DNA of 64,000 nt from contig NW_020289976.1 of assembly GCF_003144245.1 (NCBI RefSeq), forward strand, positions 1,426,001 to 1,490,000, given 5' to 3'. Position 1 is the stretch's first letter. Every line of letters starts with the position of its first letter. The DNA is from Jaminaea rosea. Lineage: Eukaryota; Basidiomycota; Exobasidiomycetes; Microstromatales. The notes under the pieces were generated by a model. The model had not been told where the DNA came from and did no database searches. It saw only the letters and a list, made by a program, of their open reading frames with translations. Of the stretch, positions 52,649-61,297 are shown in pieces. The position numbers and the translations under genes were made by a program.

Positions 52649-53980
52649 ATGGCATCCACCAACCTCACCCCGATCTTCCACTCCCTCGCCGCCGGCTCAT
52701 CATCATCTGCACCCCGCGCACCCCGCGCATCACCTCATCGTCCCCCTTCCACGAAACCCAAAGCCCTCGAAGCATGGCATCGTCGCCGTCAAGCCGAGGC
52801 TCAGTGGGATCAAGAGGCCGGCAGACTACGCGCGCATATAGCCAGCTTGCAGCTCTTCGTCTCCAATGTGCGCAGGGCGTATCTGCACAGTGGGCCAGCA
52901 CCGAGAGTCTATGGCGGCGACGACAATGATGGCGAGGCACAGCAGCGCGAGATAGCAGGGCCGTCTGACGTGCAGAGCTTCGATGCGTTGAGTTGGTTGA
53001 GTGAGGAGCAAAAGGATCAGGTTGACTTGCACCTCAAATTGGCATTGGAGAGGAGCGTGGCGAGATTGAAGGAGATTATTCGAGCCGAAGAGGGTGAGTG
53101 CGCGGCGGGGAGCCAATAACGACATCCCACTCACCCTTCGCGTGCACGCTCGCAGCCCGTCAATCCTCTCAACCCACCCCGACCACTTCCTCCTCCGCGC
53201 AAGGCTGGGCCCGCCTCTTATTAGCTCCCTCCCTCTCGCCAACCAGCCTAGACTCGACGGAATACTCCACGCAATTGGCAGCACATCGCCAAGTGATCAC
53301 GGGCAGGCTCGGCGCCGAGCTCAAGAGGGTTGGGGAACGAGTGGGCCTCATGCAAGAGGCCAGGGTGCGCGGTAGAGAGGAGAGGAGTGTGGGCGCGAGT
53401 GCGAGGCAGAGGAGGAAAAGAGATCAGGAAGTCGGAGCAAAAGCTGCCGCGTTGGAGGGGACGAGCAAGGGGATGCAAGGGAGCACAGCGAGCTTCCGTG
53501 CTACGGGCGCGGGCGCGGGGGCGGGGCCGAGTGGCCTACCCCCCGACTCTGGCTCCTCCTCCTCCTCTGGCCCAGACTCCGAGCTCACCCCCTCACAAAT
53601 GCAGCTCTTTGCCTCGGAGTCCTCAGCCCTAACCCGAACCCTTCAATCCGACCTCGCAGCCGTAGAATCCGTAGCTTCGACCCTCTCTACGATCAATGAG
53701 CTGCAGAGTACGCTCATCCACCACCTGTCCGTGCAGGGGGAGACGATTGGGCATTTAGCGGGGGAGGCAGGGGAACAACGGGCTGAGGTTGAGGCGGGGA
53801 ATAAGCAGTTACTTCGAGCGAGCGAGAGGGGGAGGAGCGCGAATCGATTGCTGGGGGCTTTGTTGGTGGGGAGCGGGTTGGGGGTGTTGTTTTTGCATGG
53901 TGAGTGGGGGTGAATACGCTGAGTGACACGTGTACAGGCGTACTGACGTCAACTACCCTTGCGACACAGTTATGGACTAG
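52649..53980 (+). CDS. UFE1: ER Qa-SNARE, syntaxin-18 / Ufe1
   Basis: 399 aa; exons 52649-53093, 53156-53899 and 53970-53980; introns 62 and 70 nt, both GTGAGT. Mediates fusion of Golgi-derived COPI vesicles with the ER. The N-terminal 'STNLTPIFHSLAA' and 'WHRRRQAEAQWDQEAGRLRA' match the Ufe1/Stx18 Habc start. The SNARE stretch 'LAAVESVASTLSTINELQST' continues 'LIHHLSVQGETIGHLAGEAG', with the zero-layer Gln in 'SVQG', then 'EAGNKQLLRASERGRSANRL' and the C-terminal tail anchor 'LLGALLVGSGLGVLFLH'. The final exon is only 11 nt and adds Val-Met-Asp and a stop, ending just after the membrane span, as expected for a tail-anchored SNARE. The middle is a Ser/Pro linker with Gly-Ala runs. Confidence 0.87.
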
Positions 53981-54005
53981 GCGTCGCACGCGTGCACGCA
54001 CGCAC
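53981..54005. repeat. GCACGC tract immediately after the UFE1 stop
   Basis: A GCGTCGCACGCGTGCACGCACGCA stretch follows the stop codon and includes a short inverted repeat (GCGTGCACGC). It belongs to the same class as other GCGT/ACGC tracts at gene ends. Confidence 0.75.
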
Positions 54006-54111
54006 AAGAGGATACGATCACGACATCATCGTTTGAGAAAGAGCAAGAGCGCGGTGTGTATGAACAGGCTGCATTCAATCATCGATATATCAGCGCGGCG
54101 CACGGCGCAGT

Positions 54112-55215
54112 CTAACCTCGTCGTCCAGCAGCGCACCCCGCACATCCACACCCCTTCTTCCTCCCCTTGACTGAAGCTCCATCGCGATGCCCATGTCCAG
54201 GCGGGGGAGGCGGAGGAGGTACGGTGCCAATCTCTAGCGGCGCCCCAGCGGGAAGATGGAGTACGGCTGAGATTTCCTTGTACTGTTCGCGCGGGAAGGG
54301 AGGAAAGGGACGTTGCTCCCCGTGAGAAGGAGGAGGGGGTGGGGAGAGGTGGTCTCGATGGTGCTTTGGGGGAGGACGGAAGATGCCTACCGTCACGCCG
54401 CCGTGAGGGGCGGGGAAGGTGCAGATGTCGAGGTTGCGGGGCTTTCTCTCCTCGCCATCATCTCCATCACCACCAGCCGACTTATGCTCTTTCTTGGCGG
54501 CCTGGCGAGTAAAGGTTCCCATGATCGTAAAGGGGTGACGGGGAGGCGCGGGGGCATGCCCATGCTCGCGCTCGTGCTCGCGCTCGTGCTCGTCAACGTT
54601 GCCCAGATGCAGGGGCGCGGAAGGCTCATGTCTCCCCATCTCGTCCCTCACAACCTTGACCTCGGAGCTGAGCAGACTCGTGTGGAGATAGATGGTCGGT
54701 CCGCGAGGCGGAGGCGGAGGGGGGCCGTGACGATGGCGGCGAAGGAGACCACCAAGCCAGCGCCACGCATGGGCACCGCGATGAAGGGGCGGGTGAGGTG
54801 GGGGCGGGTGAGGAGCGGCCAAGGGGAGGGAAATGTTCACCTCCTCTCCTGCAGGGAGGGGCCAGCATTGCAAGGGTTGATGGTGCGGTGGGCCTCCAGG
54901 CGGAGGAGGCGGGGGACCGTGACCTGGTCGATGAGGAGGGGGAGGGAACCAGGGGAACGGTCCTCGGTTTTCCCCACCACCGTGCGAGAGGTGGGAAGAC
55001 GAGTCGCTAGGTTGGAAGTGGTAGAGGAGACCTCCTCCAGCAAGAACTGTTACGACGAGGAGGAGCAAAGCCTTGATGCTTGCCTGGCGACGACGTTGCG
55101 TGCGTGCGTGGTCGAGGCCGATGATGAGCTCCGTAGCGTTTGACTGGCTAGCCGCCTCGTGGTAGGTGGGTAGATGCCCCGCCATGAGCGGTTGCTGCTC
55201 TTTCTCGCTCGTCAT
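54112..55215 (-). CDS. Type II membrane protein with Pro/His-rich lumenal region, unknown
   Basis: 367 aa, no intron. Residues 1-45 are cytosolic, with 'RTQRRRQAS' before a single hydrophobic anchor (residues about 48-66, ALLLLVVTVLAGGGLLYHF), so the rest is lumenal or extracellular. That region is very rich in Pro, His and Gly ('HRPGHGPPPPPPGGPPHHQP', 'EHEREHEREHGHAPAPPRHP') but has beta-like stretches between ('TIYLHTSLLSSEVKVVRDEM', 'HPFTIMGTFTRQAAKK', 'NLDICTFPAPHGGVTVGIFR'). The C-terminus 'GRKKGCGCAGCAAGRRG' has four Cys that could bind metal or be modified. His-rich lumenal domains often bind metal ions, but I know no matching family. The similar beta segments hint at a repeated fold. 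Confidence 0.65.
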   Translation of the reverse strand: MTSEKEQQPLMAGHLPTYHEAASQSNATELIIGLDHARTQRRRQASIKALLLLVVTVLAGGGLLYHFQPSDSSSHLSHGGGENRGPFPWFPPPPHRPGHGPPPPPPGGPPHHQPLQCWPLPAGEEVNISLPLAAPHPPPPHPPLHRGAHAWRWLGGLLRRHRHGPPPPPPRGPTIYLHTSLLSSEVKVVRDEMGRHEPSAPLHLGNVDEHEREHEREHGHAPAPPRHPFTIMGTFTRQAAKKEHKSAGGDGDDGEERKPRNLDICTFPAPHGGVTVGIFRPPPKHHRDHLSPPPPPSHGEQRPFPPFPREQYKEISAVLHLPAGAPLEIGTVPPPPPPPGHGHRDGASVKGRKKGCGCAGCAAGRRG

Positions 55216-55650
55216 GAGGGTGTGGTGGGTTGGGTGGGCACCTCAAGCTCCGTCTCCCCCCCTTCTTGTATCTTATTCGACATGGCGCCGCATCATCGCG
55301 AGGGTTCATCGCGGCGACGTCTTCTTTCTCGCCGGTCGTGCCATGCAGTGCGGCCGTCGGCGGGCGTGTGGCGTAGCGTCTAGCGTGCCGCCGACGTGGA
55401 CCGCCCTGCCCCGCCCGCCTGCCTGCCGCTTCGGCAGAGAAGGCTGTGCGCCACCGGCCGCCGCGAGGCGTGACCCAAAGGATAAATCGAGGCAAGGGCG
55501 CCGCTCTATTTGCGATCGCTCATCGCACGGACGTCATGATACGCCAGGGTAGGATCGGGATTAATACGAGGTTCAGACGAGAGCGCTCATGCGCGAATAA
55601 ATGGGCGGGGTATGCATGAGGACGAGAGACCGAGGGTTGAGCGACGAGAA

Positions 55651-57151
55651 TCACCAATCGAGCGGGGCAGCTTGGCCAGCCATACTCGCTGCGCTCGCCT
55701 CGCCCGCCTCCTGCTCCTCCTTGATCCCATGCGTGGGCTGGGGAAGAAGCACTCCCGTACCGTCCGGTCCCTGCACTTCAACCTTGACCTTGACTTCGCC
55801 TCCCTCGCCGCCCTCCCCGCGCTTCACCTCCCCCCGCTCCTCATCCAGAAACACGACCTCCTTCCTCGCGCTCACATCCCCCACCTTTCTCCTAGAAGGA
55901 CAAAGCCTCTCCTTGCCCAGCTCGCACAAATCGCACCTCGGCCCCACGGGCACGCACACCACCTGTCCGAACCCCACGAGCGTCTTGTTGATCGTTTGGT
56001 GTAGCTCCTTGGGCAGCCAGCTCTGCAATACCAGTCTCGTCCCCTCTGGATCGTTCGTCTTGCACCACCCGAGGCGGTTGGAGAGACGATGCACGTGGAC
56101 ATCCACGCCGATGCCGACATTGAGGCCCCACGCGGCCTGCAAGGTGAGGAAGGCCATCTTCGGCCCCACGCCGGGGAGGGTGAGCACCTCCTCTACAGTA
56201 CGCGGCACATCCCCTCCAAACTTGTCCTGCAAGATCAACGCAGCCGATCGGATGTACCCGGTCTTTCGTCGCCAGAAGCCCACTTTCGCAATCGCCGTTG
56301 AGATCTGCTCGTCAGACGCTTCGAGGATCCCGCGCAGGCATAGCCCGTTTGGCAGGTCTTTCTGCAAATTGCGCACAGCCTGGGCGGTGACCTCATCCTT
56401 TGTCTGGCTGCTCAGCATCAGGCTGACCAGCGTCGTAAAACGAGCTCGCTTGTCGCGGTCTTCCTGCCCCTCGTCCGTTCCACGCGCAGGATCCGCTTCG
56501 GAGGAGGAGAGGGCTTCACATCCCATTGTGTCTACGGGAGCGACGATGCGACGACGTTGTGCTGTGAGGACGTCGAGTTGGGCGCGCCATCGTTTTGGGG
56601 CTGGCTTTATCTCGGAGGCGTCGAGCTCCAGCTTGATTGACTTGGGGTTCGTCTTTTGCGGGGAGATTGAGAAGGGCGATGATGACGATGTGGGCTTGGC
56701 GCAGGGCGTGGCTGCGCCTTCGTCGTCTTCGAGCTTGATGCTGCGGCGGCCTTGCTTAGAGGCGGGCGTGGAGAGCGTGGTCGTAGACGTGGACGTAGCC
56801 GCACTCGCTGCCGTCGATCGCGTGCGCGTCCTGCTCGGGCTTGCTTGTTGCCCCTCCTCCCTCTTGACTTGGGAGCGTGTACGTAGGGTGTAGCTTCGCG
56901 AGCCGGGCGAGTTGCTCGACGGCCCCGCTTCTAGGCTCGCGGCTAGGGCTGCGTCGCCCGACGTGTCTGCGAGGGGAGGGTCCCGCTGCTGAGCGCTCGC
57001 GGTAGCAGTGGGGACGAACAGCCGTCTCTTGGCCGGGGACCTCGCTGCGCCGAGACTGGGACTTGCGGCTCTCTTCCCTCTTGGGCTCGGCCTCACTCGT
57101 GCTGCGGCTGCGAATGCGAACAAGTTTGCTTCTCATTAGACTTTCTTGCAT
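55651..57151 (-). CDS. NTG1: Endonuclease III-type DNA glycosylase/AP lyase (Ntg1/Nth1)
   Basis: 482 aa in this model; exons 57151-57097 and 57044-55651. Removes oxidised pyrimidines in base-excision repair, in nucleus and mitochondria. The HhH-GPD core has '[20 protein letters not shown]', the hairpin '[15 protein letters not shown]' with the catalytic Lys (about 314), '[16 protein letters not shown]' with the catalytic Asp (about 333), and a 4Fe-4S loop '[19 protein letters not shown]', spaced x6, x2, x7. The long basic, Ser/Ala-rich N-terminal region (about 220 aa) fits nuclear and mitochondrial targeting. The main frame lacks an ATG for a long way, so a short intron (57096-57045, 52 nt, GTGAGG...CAG) is proposed to link the ATG at 57151 ('[17 protein letters not shown]'). 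The start is the least certain part. Confidence 0.85.
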
Positions 57152-57181
57152 TGCAGATTACTCTCTCCTCTGCGCCCACAC

Positions 57182-58302
57182 CTACGCACCCGCCCCAATT
57201 CTCTTCTGATACGCCTCCCACCCTGCCTGCTTGTAACGCTCCGCCTGTTCCTTGACACTGCGCAAAGCGTGCTGCGGATCCTTCTTCCCCTGCTCCGTCA
57301 ACAAGCTGCCGTAGATGCCGCGTCCAACGATGATGACGTCGCACCCTTTTACGCGCACCACCTCGTCCGGCGTGCGATATTGCTGCCCCTTTCCGTCGCC
57401 GGTCACATCGAGCCCTACGCCCGGGGTGAGGATGAGGAAGTCGCGATCGCCGTTGGCGCTGGACGGGTTGCGCTCGTGAATGCGGTCCATGGCGATGAAT
57501 CCGCACGTGAAGCCAGTCGTATCCTCCCGGGCAGCGCGCACGCAGGCGGCACCGTACTCTCCGCCGGCTAGGTTGCCTTTGGAGCTCATCTCGGCGAGGA
57601 GGAGGAGGCCCTGTCGTGGTGTGGGAGTTATTTGTCAGCATGTATGGATGGAAGAGGTAGACGCGCCAACTCACCCTCCCCAACAGTACGCCCACTGAGG
57701 CGAGACCGTCAATGATACCTGGCCCTGGGACGAGGTGAGCGTTGGTGATGTGAGACCAGGAGGCGATGCGATGTACGCCCGAGGAGTACTGCAGCGAGAC
57801 GGTATTGCCTGCGAGAGAGCGCGGCGAGCGCAGCGGGGGAGGGGAGCGAGCGAGGGGAGCAAAGGGGGTAAGGAAGCGTCGACAGGAAGGGGAGACGCGG
57901 ATCTACGCACCGATATCCGCAAACTTCCTGTCCTCAAAAATCACAAAGTCCTTTTCTTTGCTCAAAGCGCTGAGTCTCTCAACGAGATCCAGGTCAAAGT
58001 CCTCAACGATGTCGATGTGCGTCTATGCGGGCGGCGCGAAACGTGACGTGAGTACTGCACAACCTTCTCACCTGACCTGCCGTCCCTCCGCTCACCTTGA
58101 CCATGCATACATCCTCGGCAACGGCCTCAACTACCGCAAGTAGCTCAGCTTTCGTAGTGACATCGACGCTGACGGCGAGGTTGGACTTCTTTCGCTCGAT
58201 GCATTCGAGGAGGTGGCGCGCTGCTGGGTTTGTGAAGTGTGGGATGCGAGAGGCGTACGATTGCGAGGCGTGAGAGCTCGACGACGAAGAAGAGGAGGCC
58301 AT
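57182..58302 (-). CDS. URA3: Orotidine 5'-phosphate decarboxylase
   Basis: 293 aa; exons 58302-58096, 58022-57911, 57808-57675 and 57610-57182; introns 73, 102 and 64 nt (GTGAGC, GTGCGT, GTGAGT). Last step of de novo UMP synthesis, cytosolic. Start '[20 protein letters not shown]' then '[20 protein letters not shown]'. The active-site strand '[12 protein letters not shown]' crosses the first intron, and '[14 protein letters not shown]' crosses the second; it carries Asp100, Lys102 and Asp105 of the catalytic D-x-K-x-x-D tetrad. Phosphate-site motifs 'LTPGVGLD' and '[10 protein letters not shown]' are present at the end, and '[16 protein letters not shown]' is typical of fungal enzymes. Only 30 bp separate its stop from the NTG1 start on the same strand. 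Head-to-head with SPT8 (292 bp). Confidence 0.96.
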
Positions 58303-58594
58303 GCCTGGCGAATGAGGCGAGTGAGGCGAGTGCGGCAAGGCAGGGCAAGGAAGGAAAGAAAGATGAAAAGGCGGGCGGACAGGAACGAGGAGAAGACGCG
58401 GAGACGCGGAGACGCGGAGAGAGAGGCGCGGGCGCAAGCGCAGGGCGGAGGGCGGACAGAGATTGCTTCCTCGTCTCGTCTTGATTGATTGCTGCGACGA
58501 CGCACAGGCGGCATACACTCGAAGGTTGCGCCTCGCGTTGTTTCCTTTTCGACTCTCACTTCACTTCGTTTCATTCGCACGGCGCGCGCTCGCC
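58303..58594. promoter_or_regulatory. Divergent promoter region URA3/SPT8
   Basis: 292 bp between the start codons. A GGAGACGC direct repeat (GCGGAGACGCGGAGACGCGGAGA) lies near 58396-58420. No TATA box seen. Confidence 0.45.
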
Positions 58595-61192
58595 ATGGAC
58601 CTCGACGACATGGACGACGGGTCAGACTACGAGCAATATCCGAATGGCCAACGAGCGGATGACGAGGAGGATGAAGAGGAGGAGGGACAGATGGACGACG
58701 AGGATGGGGATGCAGACGCGGATGAAGGCGAGGAGGATGACGAGGCGGATGAGGATGATGAGGAGGACGACGATGACGACGATGATGACGACGAGGACGA
58801 AGATGACGACGACGATGACGATGACGCTTCGGACACCTCGGAAGGCTCGGACCCCTCTGAAGGCGGAATGGATATCGACACGCCCGCACCTCGCTCCAAT
58901 TCGCCAACGTCTTACCTGCGCAAAACACAAGCCCGTCTTGCTGCGAGTCACCCCTCGCACACGTCCCTCCACGCCAAATCGTACGCCATCGAACCGCTCG
59001 CCGCCCTTCCCCACTCGGCGCACGTCCACGCCATGGCCCTCTCCGGTGACGGGTCCGTCCTCCTCACGGGCGGGTCAGACGGCCACGTGAGGCGATACGA
59101 TGTGTACGGGACAATGAATGGGCGGAACATGCTCACGCTGGGTGTGAGGCATGCGTACGTCGAGGGCATCACGCGAGGTGGGGTGTTACATTCGTGGTGG
59201 GGAAACGAGGAGAGGAATGCGGTGCGCGAGCGGAGGCGTGGTTCCTCCAATTCGGACGAAGAGGAATCGGATGACGAGGACGATGACGATGAAGAGCATC
59301 GTCCAGTAAGCGCTGTCCACTCCCTCGCCATCCAGCGCGACGCTCTCTGGTCGCTGAGCGGGACAGCCTCTGGCGCCATCAATCTTACGACTCTCCGTCA
59401 CGAGCCTGGAGTTACGCAGCACGTCTTGCGCAAACATCGTGGGCCCGTATCTGCACTTGCGCTTGGCGGAGAGGCGGAAAGCGAGCTGGTGAGCGGTGGG
59501 TGGGACGGTGGGTTGCATCAGTGGGATCTGAATACTGGGCAGGTGGTGCGCAGCTACGCCGGGTGTGCGGGGCAGGTTTCGGGAGTGGCATTCAGGCCTG
59601 CTTGTGGGGCCGGCCCGCAAGGGAGGAGAGGGTCGAGCACTGTGGCGATTACGATGCGGAGGAGCGAGGGCGCGGGGGATGGCGCGGGGGATGGCGTGGG
59701 GGATGGCGCGGGGGATGGCGCGGGGGATGGCGCGGGGGAGGACACCGAAATGGCAACGCAGGCCGGGCCCAGCACTCCGGCGAAGAGGCGGCGTTCCACC
59801 CCACGAGCGCGCTCGACTTCAAAGCCCCCGGAGCCAAAGCCAGAGTCAAACGGCGACGGCAGCGCAGATGCTAGCTCCCTGGCTCGACCTTCAGCATCAG
59901 CAATAGCACCAGCGTCAGCGTCAGCATCAGCGGCAACAGCAGCAGCCCCCTCCGACGCAGCCCCCTCCGACGCAGGCCCCTCCGGCCCGGCCCCCTCTTC
60001 AGAGGACCTGGCCTTTGAAGCCGAGTTGCAGGCGAGCCTCGGCCTAGATGCCAGCGGTGCAGGACAAGGTGGCGAAGACGACTTACCGGACCTGAAGCCT
60101 GCGCAGGGGGAGCGCAAATCGAAGGAGAATGGCGGATCCTCATCATCACGGCGCGGGTCTACTGCGGAGGACCGAGACGGCGAGGGGGACGCCGATAGTT
60201 TGTTCGGTGGGGCCAGCGAGGAAGACGCGGAGGAGGACGCAGAGGCGGAAGCTGATAGCGAGGCGGACGCGGACGCAGACGGCGATGCAGAGGATGATGC
60301 GGACGGGGATGACGATCAACCTCTCGCTCGTACCACGCGCCCTGACGGGGTGGCGACTCCTAGCGCGGGGGGGATCAATCTGCCCGGCATAGGGACGGGA
60401 AGCAGTGCGAGCGCGACAGCTCTGCCCCTCCCCCTCCCTACGGCGGCCAGCACCCAACCTGGCCCAGGCGCCAGCGCCAACGCCAACGCCAACGCCAACG
60501 CAGGCGCATCAAAGCTCAAGCCTCCTCCGGGCCTCACCGACACGCTCGACTTCAAAGGGGACTACTCGACCTTTAGCCAGGACGTCTTCATGGCCACGAC
60601 GCTCAGCGGGCAGGTGATGCTGTACGATCGTCGCGTCCCCACGCCCGGCGAGCCCTCGCCCTCACGAGGCGTCCTCGCGCTCCCTCTACCCGCTCGCACC
60701 CCACCGTGGTGCTCTGCAGCAATCTGGGCTCCTGACGGGGATCGCATCTACGTTGCTCGACGCAACGAGACGGTAGAGGAGTGGGACGCGCGACTTCTGC
60801 GCGGCGGCGACGAAGTGGATCGCTCCCTCCCCTGGTCGGGGCAACGACGATCCTCCCCGCTCCATACGAGGACGCTACGCTTGCCTACCTCCTCGGGACC
60901 GGTGACCGCACTGCGTTTCATGCCGAATGGGCGACACCTGGTTTGTGCGAGTACGGATAATGTGAGGTTGTGGGATTTGGACAAGACGCCGGGCGAGAGT
61001 AGTGGCGGCGGCGGCGGCGGCGGCGCGGGTGGAATTCCGTTTCGCATCGTAGCGGGTCACCATGGTGGGGCGATTAGCTCCTTGTTGGTAGACCCGACGG
61101 GCCGTTTCTTGTTGAGCGCGAGCGGGGATAGGGGGTGGGAGGGGGGATCGACCGAATGCGTGCTGGTGGGCGAGATTAGCGCGCACGCCTAG
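58595..61192 (+). CDS. SPT8: SAGA complex WD40 subunit Spt8
   Basis: 865 aa, no intron. Spt8 binds TBP within the SAGA co-activator. The first 100 residues are almost wholly Asp/Glu, as in yeast Spt8. WD40 repeats start at 'SAHVHAMALSGDGSVLLTGG' with 'SDGHVRRYDVYGTMNG', continue through 'VHSLAIQRDALWSLSGTASG' and 'GPVSALALGGEAESELVSGG'-'WDGGLHQWDL', and resume near 'SQDVFMATTLSGQVMLYDRR', 'WCSAAIWAPDGDRIYVARRN' and 'GPVTALRFMPNGRHLVCAST'. Between 'GQVVRSYAGCAGQVSGVAFR' and the later repeats lies a low-complexity insert of about 270 aa with Gly-Asp, Ala-Ser and acidic runs, in the place where Spt8 orthologues carry a loop. A 12-bp minisatellite encodes part of it. Divergent from URA3, convergent with CPS1. 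Confidence 0.92.
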   Translation: MDLDDMDDGSDYEQYPNGQRADDEEDEEEEGQMDDEDGDADADEGEEDDEADEDDEEDDDDDDDDDEDEDDDDDDDDASDTSEGSDPSEGGMDIDTPAPRSNSPTSYLRKTQARLAASHPSHTSLHAKSYAIEPLAALPHSAHVHAMALSGDGSVLLTGGSDGHVRRYDVYGTMNGRNMLTLGVRHAYVEGITRGGVLHSWWGNEERNAVRERRRGSSNSDEEESDDEDDDDEEHRPVSAVHSLAIQRDALWSLSGTASGAINLTTLRHEPGVTQHVLRKHRGPVSALALGGEAESELVSGGWDGGLHQWDLNTGQVVRSYAGCAGQVSGVAFRPACGAGPQGRRGSSTVAITMRRSEGAGDGAGDGVGDGAGDGAGDGAGEDTEMATQAGPSTPAKRRRSTPRARSTSKPPEPKPESNGDGSADASSLARPSASAIAPASASASAATAAAPSDAAPSDAGPSGPAPSSEDLAFEAELQASLGLDASGAGQGGEDDLPDLKPAQGERKSKENGGSSSSRRGSTAEDRDGEGDADSLFGGASEEDAEEDAEAEADSEADADADGDAEDDADGDDDQPLARTTRPDGVATPSAGGINLPGIGTGSSASATALPLPLPTAASTQPGPGASANANANANAGASKLKPPPGLTDTLDFKGDYSTFSQDVFMATTLSGQVMLYDRRVPTPGEPSPSRGVLALPLPARTPPWCSAAIWAPDGDRIYVARRNETVEEWDARLLRGGDEVDRSLPWSGQRRSSPLHTRTLRLPTSSGPVTALRFMPNGRHLVCASTDNVRLWDLDKTPGESSGGGGGGGAGGIPFRIVAGHHGGAISSLLVDPTGRFLLSASGDRGWEGGSTECVLVGEISAHA
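59670..59740 (+). repeat. 12-bp minisatellite coding Gly-Asp-Gly-Ala in SPT8
   Basis: About six copies of GGCGCGGGGGAT (one variant with GT) in tandem in the low-complexity insert of Spt8. The unit is a multiple of three, so copy-number change preserves the frame. Confidence 0.88.
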
Positions 61193-61297
61193 GCGCGGGG
61201 CGAGGCGCGCGTACGGGCGAGGTGCAATTTGATTCCAAGCATTGACGCCGCGTGCTGCTACATAAGACCGAATCGCGCCTCTGCTTCCCCACCGACG

